From: Fodinicola feengrottensis
Lineage (GTDB): Bacteria > Actinomycetota > Actinomycetes > Mycobacteriales > HKI-0501
Length of the DNA: 64,000 bases
Reading direction: 5' to 3'
Assembly (NCBI RefSeq): GCF_010993775.1
Contig: NZ_WOTO01000002.1
Coordinates: forward strand, 62,001-126,000
Shown here: piece after piece, positions 47,669 to 58,300 of the stretch
Layout of the letters: each line of letters opens with the position of its first letter
How positions within the stretch are numbered: position 1 is the first letter of the stretch
The notes under the pieces: generated by a model
Seen by the model: only the letters and a program-made list of their open reading frames with translations
Database searches by the model: none
What the model was told of the DNA's origin: nothing
Position numbers and translations under genes: made by a program

Positions 47669-48676
47669 GTGCGCCTTTTGGCGCGTACGGTCCGTGGCCT
47701 GGAATCGTTGGCCAGCGCGGAAATTCACCAAGAGGGCATCGGCCGGACGGAAAGCGTCCGGCACCGGGAGGTCGTTTTTCGGCCGAGCGGGACTGATCCG
47801 TTGTTGTTGCGGACAGTCGATGACGTGATGGTGCTGGCCGCCGAGGTGACCGGGATCGGGAAGTCCACAGTGGACCTTCGCCGGTTCTCGGCGATGGCGG
47901 TGGACGTCGCCGCGGTTTTGGCCGTACGCAAACGTTTTGGTGGTATAGACGTGACGTCCGATGTGGACGTTTCAGCCTCGGTTGTCGGGCTGCGGCGGTT
48001 CGGCCGGTACGACGTGGAGGACGCGGTCGGCGCTCGACTCGCGGACTTGTTGGGCTGTCGCTATCACTCTCGACGGGGTGGTCGGAGGCCGCCGGCGGGC
48101 AGCGTCACCTGGCGGGTGTCCCTGGAGGGCCAGGTTGCCCGGGTCGCGGTCCGGATCGCGGACCGTCCATTGCATCGCCGCTCGTACAAGATCGGCTCGG
48201 TGCCGGGCACCCTGCATCCGCCGGTGGCCGCCGCGATGGCGCGGTTGGCGGACATCCAGGAGCGGCACTTGGTGCTGGATCCGTGCTGTGGCGCTGGTAC
48301 GACCCTGCTGGAGGCCACCGGGCGGCGGCTGGGTTTCGATCTTCAGCCGTCGGTCGTACGGGTAGCGGTCGGGAATGCTGGTGGTGCGGTCTCGCTGGGC
48401 GTCGCGGACGCGGCGGCTTTGCCGATCGCTGGCGGCAGCGTCGACCGGGTGTTGGTCAACCCGCCCTGGGGTGTCGCGGTCCCGGTCACGATCGGTCCGG
48501 AGCCGCTGTGGCGGGAGATCCGTCGAGTGCTGCGACCGGACGGCCGGGCGGTGGCGCTGCTGCCGGACCTCACAGCCGGCCCACGTACAGGATTCCTGCT
48601 GCGGCGGCAGATCGATCTTCGCCTGCACGGTCGGCTGGCGGTGCTGGCGGTCTTCGACGGCGGGACGGCTGTCTGA
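47669..48676 (+). CDS. THUMP-containing RNA methyltransferase (TrmN/Trm14-like)
   Basis: 335 residues, intact. The N-terminal half is THUMP-like (RTVRGLESLASAEIHQEGIG) and the C-terminal half an N2-guanine-type RNA methylase: PLHRRSYKIGSVPGTLHPPV, LVLDPCCGAGTTLLEATGRR, DLQPSVVRVAV and VLVNPPWGVAVPV with the NPPW catalytic motif. It probably methylates guanosine in tRNA or rRNA. GTG 47669 with GGAGGAA upstream is used. Confidence 0.8.
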   Translation: MRLLARTVRGLESLASAEIHQEGIGRTESVRHREVVFRPSGTDPLLLRTVDDVMVLAAEVTGIGKSTVDLRRFSAMAVDVAAVLAVRKRFGGIDVTSDVDVSASVVGLRRFGRYDVEDAVGARLADLLGCRYHSRRGGRRPPAGSVTWRVSLEGQVARVAVRIADRPLHRRSYKIGSVPGTLHPPVAAAMARLADIQERHLVLDPCCGAGTTLLEATGRRLGFDLQPSVVRVAVGNAGGAVSLGVADAAALPIAGGSVDRVLVNPPWGVAVPVTIGPEPLWREIRRVLRPDGRAVALLPDLTAGPRTGFLLRRQIDLRLHGRLAVLAVFDGGTAV

Positions 48677-48724
48677 CGAATTCGGCGTTGGCCGCTCTTG
48701 GCCGTTCCCCTGATTGACGATCCG

Positions 48725-48752
48725 GATTATCGTCACTCTCCATCGTAATAAG
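48725..48752 (+). promoter_or_regulatory. candidate ROK operator before the hexosaminidase gene
   Basis: 28 bases starting GATTATCG and ending ATCGTAATAAG; 21 of 28 positions match the site at 52551-52578 before the ROK gene. An overlapping dyad TGACGAT/ATCGTCA (48715-48735) adds a third half-site. It lies 24 bases before the hexosaminidase start. Confidence 0.6.
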
Positions 48753-48775
48753 GCGCATCCATACAGGGGTCTGAG

Positions 48776-51340
48776 ATGACAAAACGGGTAAGCCTGATCC
48801 GAATCCTGCTGGCCGTCGGGGTCGCCCTCGTGCTGGCCGCTGGCCTGTCTCCAGGTCTGCCTCCGGCGTCGGCCGCGGAGGCCCTGCCCGCGGTGCTGCC
48901 CGCGCTCCGGCAGTGGCAGGCCGGTGCCGGCGCCGGATACGCATGGACCGCTGCCGCGCGGGTGGTGGTCAACCCGGCCGACGCCGCCACGCTGACAGCG
49001 GCAGCGCGGACTTTCGCCGCGGATCTCGGCTTGGCTTTGAACGTACCGTCGCCGCCGGTGGTCACCGCGACTGTCGGTACGACCCAGCCTGGCGATATTT
49101 TCCTTGGCCTGGGATCAACTGACCAGCAACTGGGCAACGAGGGTTACGCTCTGACCGTCGGGCCGACGCTGCAGGTGAGTGCCCAGACCGTCGCCGGTGC
49201 GTTCTGGGGCAGCCGTACGATCCTGCAGCTTGTGCGGCAGTCGACGGCATTGCCGGCCGGTACGGTCCGGGACTGGCCGCAGTATGCGGTGCGGGCTGTC
49301 CTGGTGGACACCAATGCCAGGCATTTTCCGCTGGGCTGGTGGTTCAACGAAATTCGTGACTTGTCCTACCTGAAGCTGAACGAGCTCCAGTTCGGTGCCA
49401 ACACCTCCGCGCTCAGCGCGGCGGAATCGCAGCAGATCGACGCCTTCGCCGCCACGTACAACGTAAAGCTGACGCCAGTGGTGAACATGCCGGGACACCT
49501 GAACCCAGGGCGATGCCCCGCTGCCGGACCAAGACACGCTGCGCAACGACAGTGGAACCGAGCTGCCGGGGGCGTTGGACTTGGCGAGTCCGGACGCGGT
49601 GAACTGGGCGCGCGGCCTGATGTCGACGTACCTGGCGAGGTTCGGTGGATCGACCTGGCACACCGGCGGCGACGAATATCCGGAATATAACCAGCGACTG
49701 AACGACACTGGAAATCTCGGCTCGCTGACCCGAGCGGCGGTCAGCCAGTTCGGCGCCGGCGCCACCGCCGAGGATCTTTATCGCGCTTTCATGAACGGGA
49801 ACGACGCGATTGCCCGCCAGCATGGAAAATCCATGCGAATGTGGGGCGACGACCTGTTTCCCAGCAGCAAAGTGCCGCTCAACAGTGACATCACCGTAAC
49901 GGACTGGCTCGCCATGCCCGGCGGCCTTTCGCCGGCGGACTTGGCCGCCAACGGTAACCAGGTGATCAACGGCGACAACACTTTTCTCTATTACGACGAG
50001 GGCAGTACGAGTCTGCCCAACACATCTGGCCAGCGGATCTGGGAGCAGTTCGATCCCGGAGTCTTCAACGGAAACCGCACTTTGCCCGGTGGTCGTACGG
50101 ACCCACACCTCGCCGGTGTTCTGCTCTGTGAGTGGGACGCTCAGGCCGAGGATCCGGGCAGGCTGGAGCGGGATCTGGCACCGCTGAACCGGGCACTGGC
50201 CCAGAAATCGTGGGGTACGACGCCACTTTTCGCTACCTGGAACCAGATGCAGCCGACCCTGAACCTGGTTGGCCAGGCACCTGGTTTTCTCGCGACGCCG
50301 GCGCCAGGTGATCCTGGAGCGGGTTCGGTGGCCGGGTCGCGGACGGAGGTCTTCGGCACCTCGCAGAACGCTTTTGTCATTCATCCGGACGGAAGTCTGA
50401 CGCACAGCTGGTGGGCGCCCGGGATGTCGGCCACTGAGTCCGAGCAACTCGCGCCGGCCGGCTCGGCGGCCGGCCAACCGGTCGCGTACGTCACCGCCCA
50501 CCAGCAGCATGTGATGTGATGGCCCGCGGCACCGACAACCACCTGCATCAGTGGTGGACCAACGGGGTGTCCGGCGGGTGGGACACCCAGGACTGGACAG
50601 TGGGAGCCGGCGGTCCGGGCTTGGACATCGTCGGCGACCCGGCCGGTTTCGCGTACGGCGAGGAGCAGCACGTCTTCGCGCGCGGCTCGGACGGGCACCT
50701 GCATCACTGGTACTACCTGGCCGTACCGGGCCAGCTGCGGGCCGACGACTGGGGTGGGCAGGTGACCGGCGGTGCTCCCGTCGCTTACGTGTGGGGAAGC
50801 GTCCAGACCGTCTTCGCTCGCGGCGCGGACGGTGCGTTGCACCGCTGGTGGTGGCAGCCGTCCGACCCGGTCTACGTTCACCAGGCCAGCTGGGGCGGGC
50901 AGCTCGCGACCGACGCGGCGCCCACCGGTTTCGACTTCGGCGAAGCCGAGCAGCACGTCTTTGCCCGCGATCAGAACGGAAACCTGCAGCACTGGTGGTA
51001 CGACGAGGGGACCGGTCAGGTGACACAGCAGGACCTGACCAGCGCCACCGGCTTCAGTATCGCCGGCAACCCCGCCAGTTTTCCTTACGTCCAGCAGAAA
51101 CACGTCTTCTTTCGGGACTCCGTCACGGGTCATCTCGACCACGTCTACCTCAACGGCACCGGTATCGCGCACGAGGACTGGACCACCCTTGCCAACGGTG
51201 GCCTCGCGGTCGGCGACCTCGCCGCCTTCAACTACCGGACCGCTGAGCAACATGCTTTCTCCCTCGACACCACCGGCCACTTTCAGCATTGGTGGTACCA
51301 ACAAGTCGACGGCACTTTTCACCACGACACGTGGAACTAG
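48776..51340 (+). CDS. secreted GH20 beta-hexosaminidase with seven-repeat lectin-like propeller (two slips)
   Basis: About 855 residues. Signal peptide LIRILLAVGVALVLAAGLSP, then SAA. The GH20 accessory domain is about residues 35-165 and the catalytic barrel about 170-500: QYAVRAVLVDTNARHFPLGW, and after a slip near 49500 GGSTWHTGGDEYPEYNQRL with the Asp-Glu pair of substrate-assisted catalysis. It removes terminal GlcNAc or GalNAc. The C-terminal 320 residues are seven repeats of about 45 residues with the pattern QHVFARGSDGHLHHWYY; a slip near 50515 falls in the second. Seven is the number of blades in PLL-type lectins. Probably repressed by the ROK protein next door. Confidence 0.85.
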
Positions 51341-51357
51341 GATGCGGACAAGCTCCG

Positions 51358-52530
51358 TTACTGGGGGCGGGTGAGCGCTGGGAGGGCGCTGTCGGGGTCA
51401 CCCAGGAGCAGGTCGGCGAGGTGGTCAAGGGCGTACTGGACGGCGCCCTGATGGACCGCGTCGGGGCCGAGCGTGGACACCTCGACGCGTGGCACGGTGA
51501 TGCAGCGCAGGTGGCTCTCGTCGAGCAGGATTGGTCGTACGAGATCCGCGTAGGGCGCGAGAGTGCCGGTAATCAGCAGCATCTCGGGGTCTATAAGTGA
51601 GACTGCGGCGGCGGCGACCTGGCTGACTGCACGTACGTATCGGCCGACGGCATTGACGGCGGCCGGCTGGCCCTCGGCGGCGGCGGTGAGTACGTCCTGG
51701 ATCCGGTCGCCGGTGCCGCCGGTGGCCGGCACGGCCGGGCACAGGTCGAGGAAGTCGACGGCATGATCGCAGCTCAACGCACTGAAGCTGGACACGTCGG
51801 CGGCCGCGCCACGGTGTCCGTGCCGCACCGCCCCGTCCAGCACCAGGCCGAGCCCGACCCGTCGGCCAGCCTGCAGGACCACCAGGTCGCGGACCCCACG
51901 GGCCATCCCGAGCCGCTGTTCGGCGAGGGTGGTCAGCCGTACGTCGTTCTCGACCAGCACCGGCCCACCGAGCAGCTCCGCGAGCCTGCCGGCCAGGTCG
52001 AGCCCGGCCCCGGGGATGGCCGCGGACAGCAGGATCCGGCCGTTCCGGTCGATCCGCCCGGTGGTGCCGGCGGTCGTCATCCACACCGCGTTGGCGGGCA
52101 GCTCAGCGGCCCGCAGGCAGTCGCCGACCGCGTCGACGGTGGAATCCAGCCGCTTCGCCCGCGAGTCCGCCGGTCGGGTCTGCCGCCGTGCCTCGCCAAG
52201 TACGGTGCCGGCCAGGTCTCCCACCGCGGCCTTCACCGCGTACGCGCCGATGTCGAGGCCGACCACGTGGCCAGCCTCGGCGTGGAACCGGTAGCGGTGT
52301 GCCGGCCGGCCCCGACCTGCGGTCATCGCGTCTTGCTCCACCACCCAGCCCTTGTCCCGTAGACCACGGATGACCTCGGTCAGCGACGCGCGGGTAAGGC
52401 CGGTCAGCGACACCAGCTCGGCAAGCCGCAGCTCGCCGCCGACCCGGATGGCGGCCAATACCGCCCGCTCGTTGATCTGCCGCAGTCGGGTCAGATCGCC
52501 GGCCGGCACGACAGATCGCGGACCGATCAC
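51358..52530 (-). CDS. ROK-family transcription repressor
   Basis: Intact, 390 residues. Winged helix at about residues 15-75 (LRQINERAVLAAIRVGGELR, LTGLTRASLTEVIRGLRDKG), then the ROK domain: VVGLDIGAYAVKAAVGDLAG, VLVENDVRLTTLAEQRLGMA and a C-terminal VSLIDPEMLLITGTLAPYAD. The kinase CxCGxxGC-type zinc cluster is absent, as is common in regulators of this branch. It is convergent with the hexosaminidase gene (18 bases apart) and its own promoter carries the same 28-base site as the hexosaminidase promoter, so it very probably represses both in response to a sugar such as GlcNAc. Confidence 0.9.
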   Translation of the reverse strand: MIGPRSVVPAGDLTRLRQINERAVLAAIRVGGELRLAELVSLTGLTRASLTEVIRGLRDKGWVVEQDAMTAGRGRPAHRYRFHAEAGHVVGLDIGAYAVKAAVGDLAGTVLGEARRQTRPADSRAKRLDSTVDAVGDCLRAAELPANAVWMTTAGTTGRIDRNGRILLSAAIPGAGLDLAGRLAELLGGPVLVENDVRLTTLAEQRLGMARGVRDLVVLQAGRRVGLGLVLDGAVRHGHRGAAADVSSFSALSCDHAVDFLDLCPAVPATGGTGDRIQDVLTAAAEGQPAAVNAVGRYVRAVSQVAAAAVSLIDPEMLLITGTLAPYADLVRPILLDESHLRCITVPRVEVSTLGPDAVHQGAVQYALDHLADLLLGDPDSALPALTRPQ

Positions 52531-52550
52531 GGGATGACCTCCGGTTCAGT

Positions 52551-52578
52551 GATTATCGCCAGAGACCATCGTAATGTG
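52551..52578 (-). promoter_or_regulatory. candidate autoregulatory ROK operator
   Basis: 28 bases from GATTATCGCC to ATCGTAATGTG, 21 bases upstream of the ROK start, matching the site before the hexosaminidase gene. The ends ATTATCG and CGTAAT are imperfect inverted repeats. Confidence 0.6.
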
Positions 52579-52579
52579 G

Positions 52580-53386
52580 TCAGCCACGCGGACCCACGTA
52601 CAATGGTTGAGTCGCGCTGCCGAGATAGCCGTGCTCGTCGTCGTAGAGGCGCGCCTCGCTCATGCCGCCGCCGTCAGCGGACAGGTGGGGGTGCGGCAGT
52701 CGAGGTAGATCCAGTCGCTCTGTGGATAGCGGAAAACCGTCACCGTGAGCGTGGGTGGGATGAAAAGCCAGTCGCCCAGGAACATCTGCGCGCTCAGGCC
52801 GTTCGCCGAGTCGGCCAACAAGAGGAGCCTCTGGAGGCCGACCAGTTCCGGATCGGAGTCCGCCAACAGCGGCAGCCGTACGTGCGCCCACACCTGGCTG
52901 GGACCCGGCACATCCCAGCCACCACTGACAAAACGCCACTCGGTCGCCTCGCCATAGCCCCACCGGCCGATCCCCGGAAAGTAGCTCTGCGGCTGCGGAT
53001 CGGGTAGGGGCCGGCGGGGAATCGGACGGCGTTGGCTCGATGGCCGCGCCGACGGCGATCTGCCAGGCCCGGGCGACGACCGCCGCCTTGCCGTCCACGA
53101 CCATCGTCGCCTCAGTCAGCTGCGTACGCCGACCCGGCCGGACAATGTGGACGGCGACCTCTGCGTCCGACCGGGGAATTGGGGCCAGGAAATCGACGGT
53201 GATCCTGGCCAGCCGCAGGGGCGGGCCGCCGGCCTGCCGGCAGATTTCGGTCGCGAGCAACGCCGTTGGTGGCCCGCCGTGCTGCATCCGCTGGTCCCAC
53301 GGGCTGGTCGTTGCCTCGGTCGGGCGGAACTTGCCGCCGCCAAGCTCTTCATAGAACAGGTCCGTCACGTACGTACGATATGGCAC
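52580..53386 (-). CDS. TesB-like acyl-CoA thioesterase family protein (slips)
   Basis: Double-hotdog thioesterase, about 268 residues. N-terminal hotdog: TEATTSPWDQRMQHGGPPTA, LARITVDFLAPIPRSDAEVA and HIVRPGRRTQLTEATMVVDG. After slips near 53025 and 52650 the second hotdog reads VWAHVRLPLLADSDPELVGL, ANGLSAQMFLGDWLFIPPTL and SDWIYLDCRTP, ending RLYDDEHGYLGSATQPLYV. It hydrolyses acyl-CoA of unknown chain. Its first bases overlap the end of the exporter gene, so the two may be co-transcribed. Confidence 0.8.
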   Translation of the reverse strand: MPYRTYVTDLFYEELGGGKFRPTEATTSPWDQRMQHGGPPTALLATEICRQAGGPPLRLARITVDFLAPIPRSDAEVAVHIVRPGRRTQLTEATMVVDGKAAVVARAWQIAVGAAIEPTPSDSPPAPTRSAAAELLSGDRPVGLWRGDRVAFCQWWLGCAGSQPGVGARTAAAVGGLRSGTGRPPEAPLVGRLGERPERADVPGRLAFHPTHAHGDGFPLSTERLDLPRLPHPHLSADGGGMSEARLYDDEHGYLGSATQPLYVGPRG

Positions 53387-54836
53387 CTGTTTGGTTTGTG
53401 GTCAAAAGCGGGAGATGCGATCAATATCCGCGGGCGGCGGCGGGCGGCGGGGCGGCGCCAGTTGCTGGCGACAGCGGCGATCGGGGTGCCGCGGAAGGCG
53501 CGTACGAGTTCGCCGCCAACGCAGATTCCGGCGGCGAGAGCCATCCCAATCGCCAGCGCCTGCGTCAAATGGAGCAGGCCTTGGCTGACATTTCCGCCGC
53601 CCAGCTCCAATAGTCCGCGGTAGAGCGCGGTGCCGGGCAGCAACGGTCCGATCAGCGGGACGACGTACGGGAGGGCGGGGCGGCGGGCCCAGCTGGCGGC
53701 GAAATGGGCGATGGTGCCGATGGCGGCGGCGGAGACGCCGGCGGCGATGATCGGGGAAAAGGCCGCTTCGCGAAGGAGGGTGTAAAGGACCCAGATGAGG
53801 CCGCCGCCGATCGCCGCGGCCAGCAGTTCGCGCGGTGGAGTGTGCATCGAGAGGGCGAAAGTGACGGTCAGGACGACCGCAGCGCCGATCTGCAGAGCGT
53901 TGAGTCCCGGTGGGGTAGCGGGCAGGCCGGCGATGGACAGCGGCAGTCCACAGTGGACGGCGGTGTAGACGACCAGGCCGACGCCGGACACACGATCGCT
54001 GCCGCGCGAAGAAAACCTCGAGCATGCGAGCGCCGGCGCTGACGTACGCACCGGTGATGCCATCGGTGACGCTGGCCACCAGGGCGCGACCGGGGAGCAG
54101 CGTGATGATCGAGGCGGTGACCACGGTCGAGCCGTGCAGCGGGAGTCCGGTGGCCATCAGCAGGACGGCGGTCAGCGAACCGATCGCACCGGCGACGGCG
54201 AACTGGTAGAACTCCGCGATCCCACGCCGAGCCAGCAGCACAGTGGTCTGGTCGGCCAGCAGCGCGGCCAGGAAGGCGATGCTGGAAACCAGCAGACCAC
54301 CGCCGGACAGCATGGCCGCGGCGGCGGACATCAGCGGCAGCGAGAGGGCGATCAGCCAGCGCTGGTACCCGCCTCGGCCGTACTTGATGTGGTTGAGCTG
54401 CGCGAACGCGTCGTCCAGAGACAAGGTGCCGGTGGCGGCCGTACGGATGAGCGTGTGGACGGCGACCAGCTTGGTGTAGTCGGGGGAGCGGCGGCGGACC
54501 AGCTCGCTCACCCGTCACGGGCGCGGCGCCGCGGCCGGGCAGGCAGGAGATGGAGATCGCGGTGAAGTTGACGATCGCCTCGGACCGGGGCAGCTCGTAC
54601 GACTGCGCGAGGCTCACCATCGCCTCCGTGACACTCTCGGTCGATTCGCCGCTGGCGAGCAACAGTTCGCCGACTCGCAGGGCGAGATCCATGGCCCGGT
54701 ACGTTTCGGGCGCACCCGGCTCTTCCTCGGCAAGGTCGATCAGGTTGTCCAGCCGACGGGCGGCCGCGCGGTCCAGCAACCGTCCCCAAGCGGTGCGCGC
54801 GTTCGATCGCCGGGTGCGCTCCACCAACGTCTCCAT
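53365..54836 (-). CDS. ThrE-type threonine/serine exporter family protein (two slips)
   Basis: About 490 residues combining the ThrE (DUF1212) and DUF3815 halves. It starts METLVERTRRSNARTAWGRL with a soluble N-terminus (TYRAMDLALRVGELLLASGE, STESVTEAMVSLAQSYELPR). After a slip near 54525 it has HTLIRTAATGTLSLDDAFAQ and ALSLPLMSAAAAMLSGGGLL, and after one near 53995 VVLTVTFALSMHTPPRELLA and LPYVVPLIGPLLPGTALYRG. Around ten membrane segments. The frame is open upstream to 55097 but those 87 residues are low-complexity and not family-like, so ATG 54836 is used. Confidence 0.82.
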
Positions 54837-55314
54837 AGTGCTGTGCTCGACGCCGCCTTTCTTTGACTCGGTACGGACCGCGGGCGCGATGACGCGGCCG
54901 CGAGCCGCGGGAATGGCGAAAATGGATGGCCGAAGCCGGGTAATGGCGTTGTTACGCGGCCGGGATATGTCGTCGATCCGCGCGGCCTGGGCAGCGCCGC
55001 GACGCGGAGACTTCAGGTCGCTGGAAACGCGCGAAAAAACCGCGACCGGCCGGATGGTTCCGTCGGTCGCGGTGACAGCGTTGTCACAGCGAGGCATACG
55101 TTTATCGTAGGTGTCGACGCGGCCTGGACAAGCATCGCGAAGCTGTCACGTGCACCACAGTGAAGACCAGATTATGGGAACGTTCCCGGACCACCGCTGA
55201 CCACTGCCGGCAACCCCGCGCAAAGGTGCCGGACCAGTGGTTAGTGTGGACCATGCCACTAACCGGCGGACAGTGCGGCCGGGTCCAGAGTCCCGGCTGA
55301 GAGAGGACACCCTT
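54837..55314. other. intergenic region between divergent exporter and alpha-mannosidase genes
   Basis: These 478 bases hold an upstream extension of the exporter frame that looks non-coding, an imperfect dyad at 55239-55264 (GGTTAGTG/CACTAACC) and the perfect palindrome at 55176-55187. I see no RNA gene. Confidence 0.4.
55176..55187. promoter_or_regulatory. LacI-type operator GGGAACGTTCCC
   Basis: A perfect 12-base palindrome with the central CG typical of sites bound by LacI/GalR-family regulators in actinobacteria, within TATGGGAACGTTCCCGGA. It lies 128 bases before the alpha-mannosidase start. No LacI gene is in the window. Confidence 0.55.
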
Positions 55315-58300
55315 GTGCACGACGATCGCGCCCTGATCGAGGAACGGCTGAGCCGCGCGTTGCGGCAGCGCATCCGGCCGGCCCTCTATGTGCGGACCGC
55401 GCCGTTGCAGGTGCGTGCCTGGCACGTGGACGGGGAGCCGGTGCCGGCGTCCGACGCGCTGGCCGCGCATGCCGACGGCAAGTACGAGTCTTTCGAGATC
55501 GGCCAGCCCTGGGGCTCACCGTGGTCGACCACCTGGTTCGAGCTGACCGGCCAGGTGCCGGCGGACTGGGCAGGTGAGCGGGTCGAGGTGGTGATGGACC
55601 TCGGTTTCGACGGCGAAGGCCCGGGCTTTCAGGCCGAGGGCATGGCGTATGACGCCGACGGTGTGCCGATCAAGGGCATCGCGCCGCTGAACGCGTACGT
55701 CCCAGTGGCCGAAGGCGTGGAGAACGTCCACCTCTTCATCGAGGCGGCCGCCAACCCGAGCATTCTGCACGACTTTCTGCCCACCGAGATGGGCGACCGG
55801 CTGACCGCACCGGACGCGAAGCTGTATCGCCTGGTCAAGGCCGAGTTGGCGGTCCGCCACGAGGACGTGTGGCAGCTGATCCATGACGTCGAGGTGCTGG
55901 ACGAGGTGATGCGCCAGCTGCCGGTCACCGAGCCGCGCCGGCACCTCATCCTGCGCGCGCCCTCGACCGCGCGCTCGACGCGCTTGACCTGCATGACGTG
56001 CCTGGTACGGCGGCGGCTGCTCGCGAGCAGCTGGCCGACGCGCTCGCGTCGCCGGCGAACGCCAGCGCACACCACCTCTCGGCGACCGGGCACGCGCATA
56101 TCGACAGCGCATGGCTGTGGCCGCTGCGCGAGACCGTCCGCAAGGCTTCTCGTACGTTCGCCAACGTGACAGCGCTGGCAAAGGACTATCCCGAACTCGT
56201 TTTCTCGGCGTCGCAGGCGCAGCAATACGCGTGGGTGAAGGAAAACCAGCCACACATCTACCAGCGGATCCAGGACGCGGTGAAATCCGGGAACTGGTCG
56301 CCGGTCGGCAGCATGTGGGTCGAGTCGGACGCCAACCTGCCCGGCGGCGAGGCGCTGGCCCGCCAGCTGGTGGTCGGCAAAAGGTTCTTCGCCGAAGAGT
56401 TCGGTGTGGACACCCAGGAAATCTGGCTGCCCGACTCTTTTGGCTACACCGCTGCTTTTCCGCAGCTGGCACGGCTGGCGGGCGTACGCTGGTTCCTGAC
56501 CCAGAAACTGTCGTGGAACCAGACGAACCGGTTGCCGCACCACACTTTCTGGTGGGAGGGCATCGACGGCAGCCGCGTTTTCACGCATTTCCCACCGGTT
56601 GACACGTACAACGCGGTGTTTTTCCGGCGAGGAGCTGTCCCGGGCGGTCAGCCAGTACGCCGAAAAGGGCTTCGGCTCGACCTCGCTGATCCCGTTCGGG
56701 CACGGCGACGGCGGTGGCGGCCCCACCCGCGACCACGTCGAGCGGGCCCGCCGCCTCGCGAACCTGGAAGGCGCGCCGCGGGTCACCATTGAGAAACCGT
56801 CGGCGTTCTTTGCCAGGGCTGAGGCCGAATATCCGGACGCCCCGGTCTGGTCCGGCGAGCTCTACCTGGAGTTCCACCGCGGCACGTACACCAGTCAGCA
56901 CCTCACCAAGGCCGGCAACCGGCGCAGCGAGCACCTGCTCCGGGAAGCCGAACTGTGGGCAACGACGGCCGCCTTGCAGGGCAAGGACTATCCGTACGAG
57001 AAGCTCGAAGAACTCTGGAAAACCGTTCTGCTGCACCAGTTCCACGACATCCTGCCGGGCAGTTCGATCGCCTGGGTGCACCGCGAGGCGCGCGAGACGT
57101 ATGCGCGAGTGGCCGGTGAGCTGGAAACACTGATCGCCGGCGCGTTCGGCGACGGCGAGGGCGACGGGATCCGGGTTTTCAACGCCGGTCCGCAGGCTCG
57201 GTCCGAGGTCGTCGCGGTGCCGGTCGAGCTGGCGCATGGTGTTGAGGCGGACCAAAAACTCGCCGATGGGCGAGTCGCGATGTGGTCGCAGACGCCGGCC
57301 CTGGGCACCGGTACGGCCGAGCCGTCGCTACCCGGTGGCGTCACCCCCGTGAGTGTCACCGACCGCGGGCTGGACAATGGTCTTGTACGCGTCCGGCTTG
57401 ACGACAACGGCAACCTGCAATCTGTTTTCGACCTGGAAAAGGGCCGCGAGGCACTCGCTCCGGGCACTGTCGGCAACCTGCTGCAGCTGCACCCGGACCA
57501 CCCAACCAGTGGGACGCCTGGGACATCGACAAGTTCTACAAGCACAAGCACACCGATCTGTCCGATGTGGACAGCATCGAGATCCTGGACGCCGGCCCGC
57601 TTTCCGGTGCGATCCGTGTTCGCAGGTCGTTTGGCGAGTCGAAGATCTCGCAGGTGCTGCGACTGACCGCGGGCAGCCAGCGGCTGGACATCGAGACCGA
57701 GATTGACTGGCACGAGTCGGAAAAGGTGCTGAAGGCCAGCTTCCCGATCGACGTGCACGCCGACCGGGCCGCCTCGGAAATCCAGTTCGGCCACGTCTAC
57801 CGGCCGACCCACGCGAACACCAGCTGGGACGCCGCCCGGTTCGAGGTCTACGCACACCGCTGGGTGCACGTGGCCGAGCCCGGCTATGGCGTCGCGATCG
57901 TCAACGACGCGACTTATGGCTACGACGTTGGCCGTTCGACCCGTGCAGGCGGGGGTACGACCACGACCGTACGACTGACCCTGTTGCGTGCGCCCAAGAG
58001 CCGGACCCGGAGACGGACCAGGGAATTCACCAGTTCACGTACTCGATCCGGGCCGGCGCGCAGATCGCGGACGCGGTCTCCGAGGGCTACTCCCTGAACC
58101 TGCCGCTGCGGGTAGCGGCCGGCTCCAGCACGGACAAGCCGCTGGTCAGCGTGTCCGGTGCGGGCGTGATGACGGAGGCTGTCAAGCTTGCCGAGGACCG
58201 CTCCGGCGACGTGATCGTCCGGTTCTACGAGTCGTCCGGCTCGCGTACGACCGCCGCCGTGTCCACCGGCTTCGACGCCGCTTCGGCGAAGGTCGTCGAC

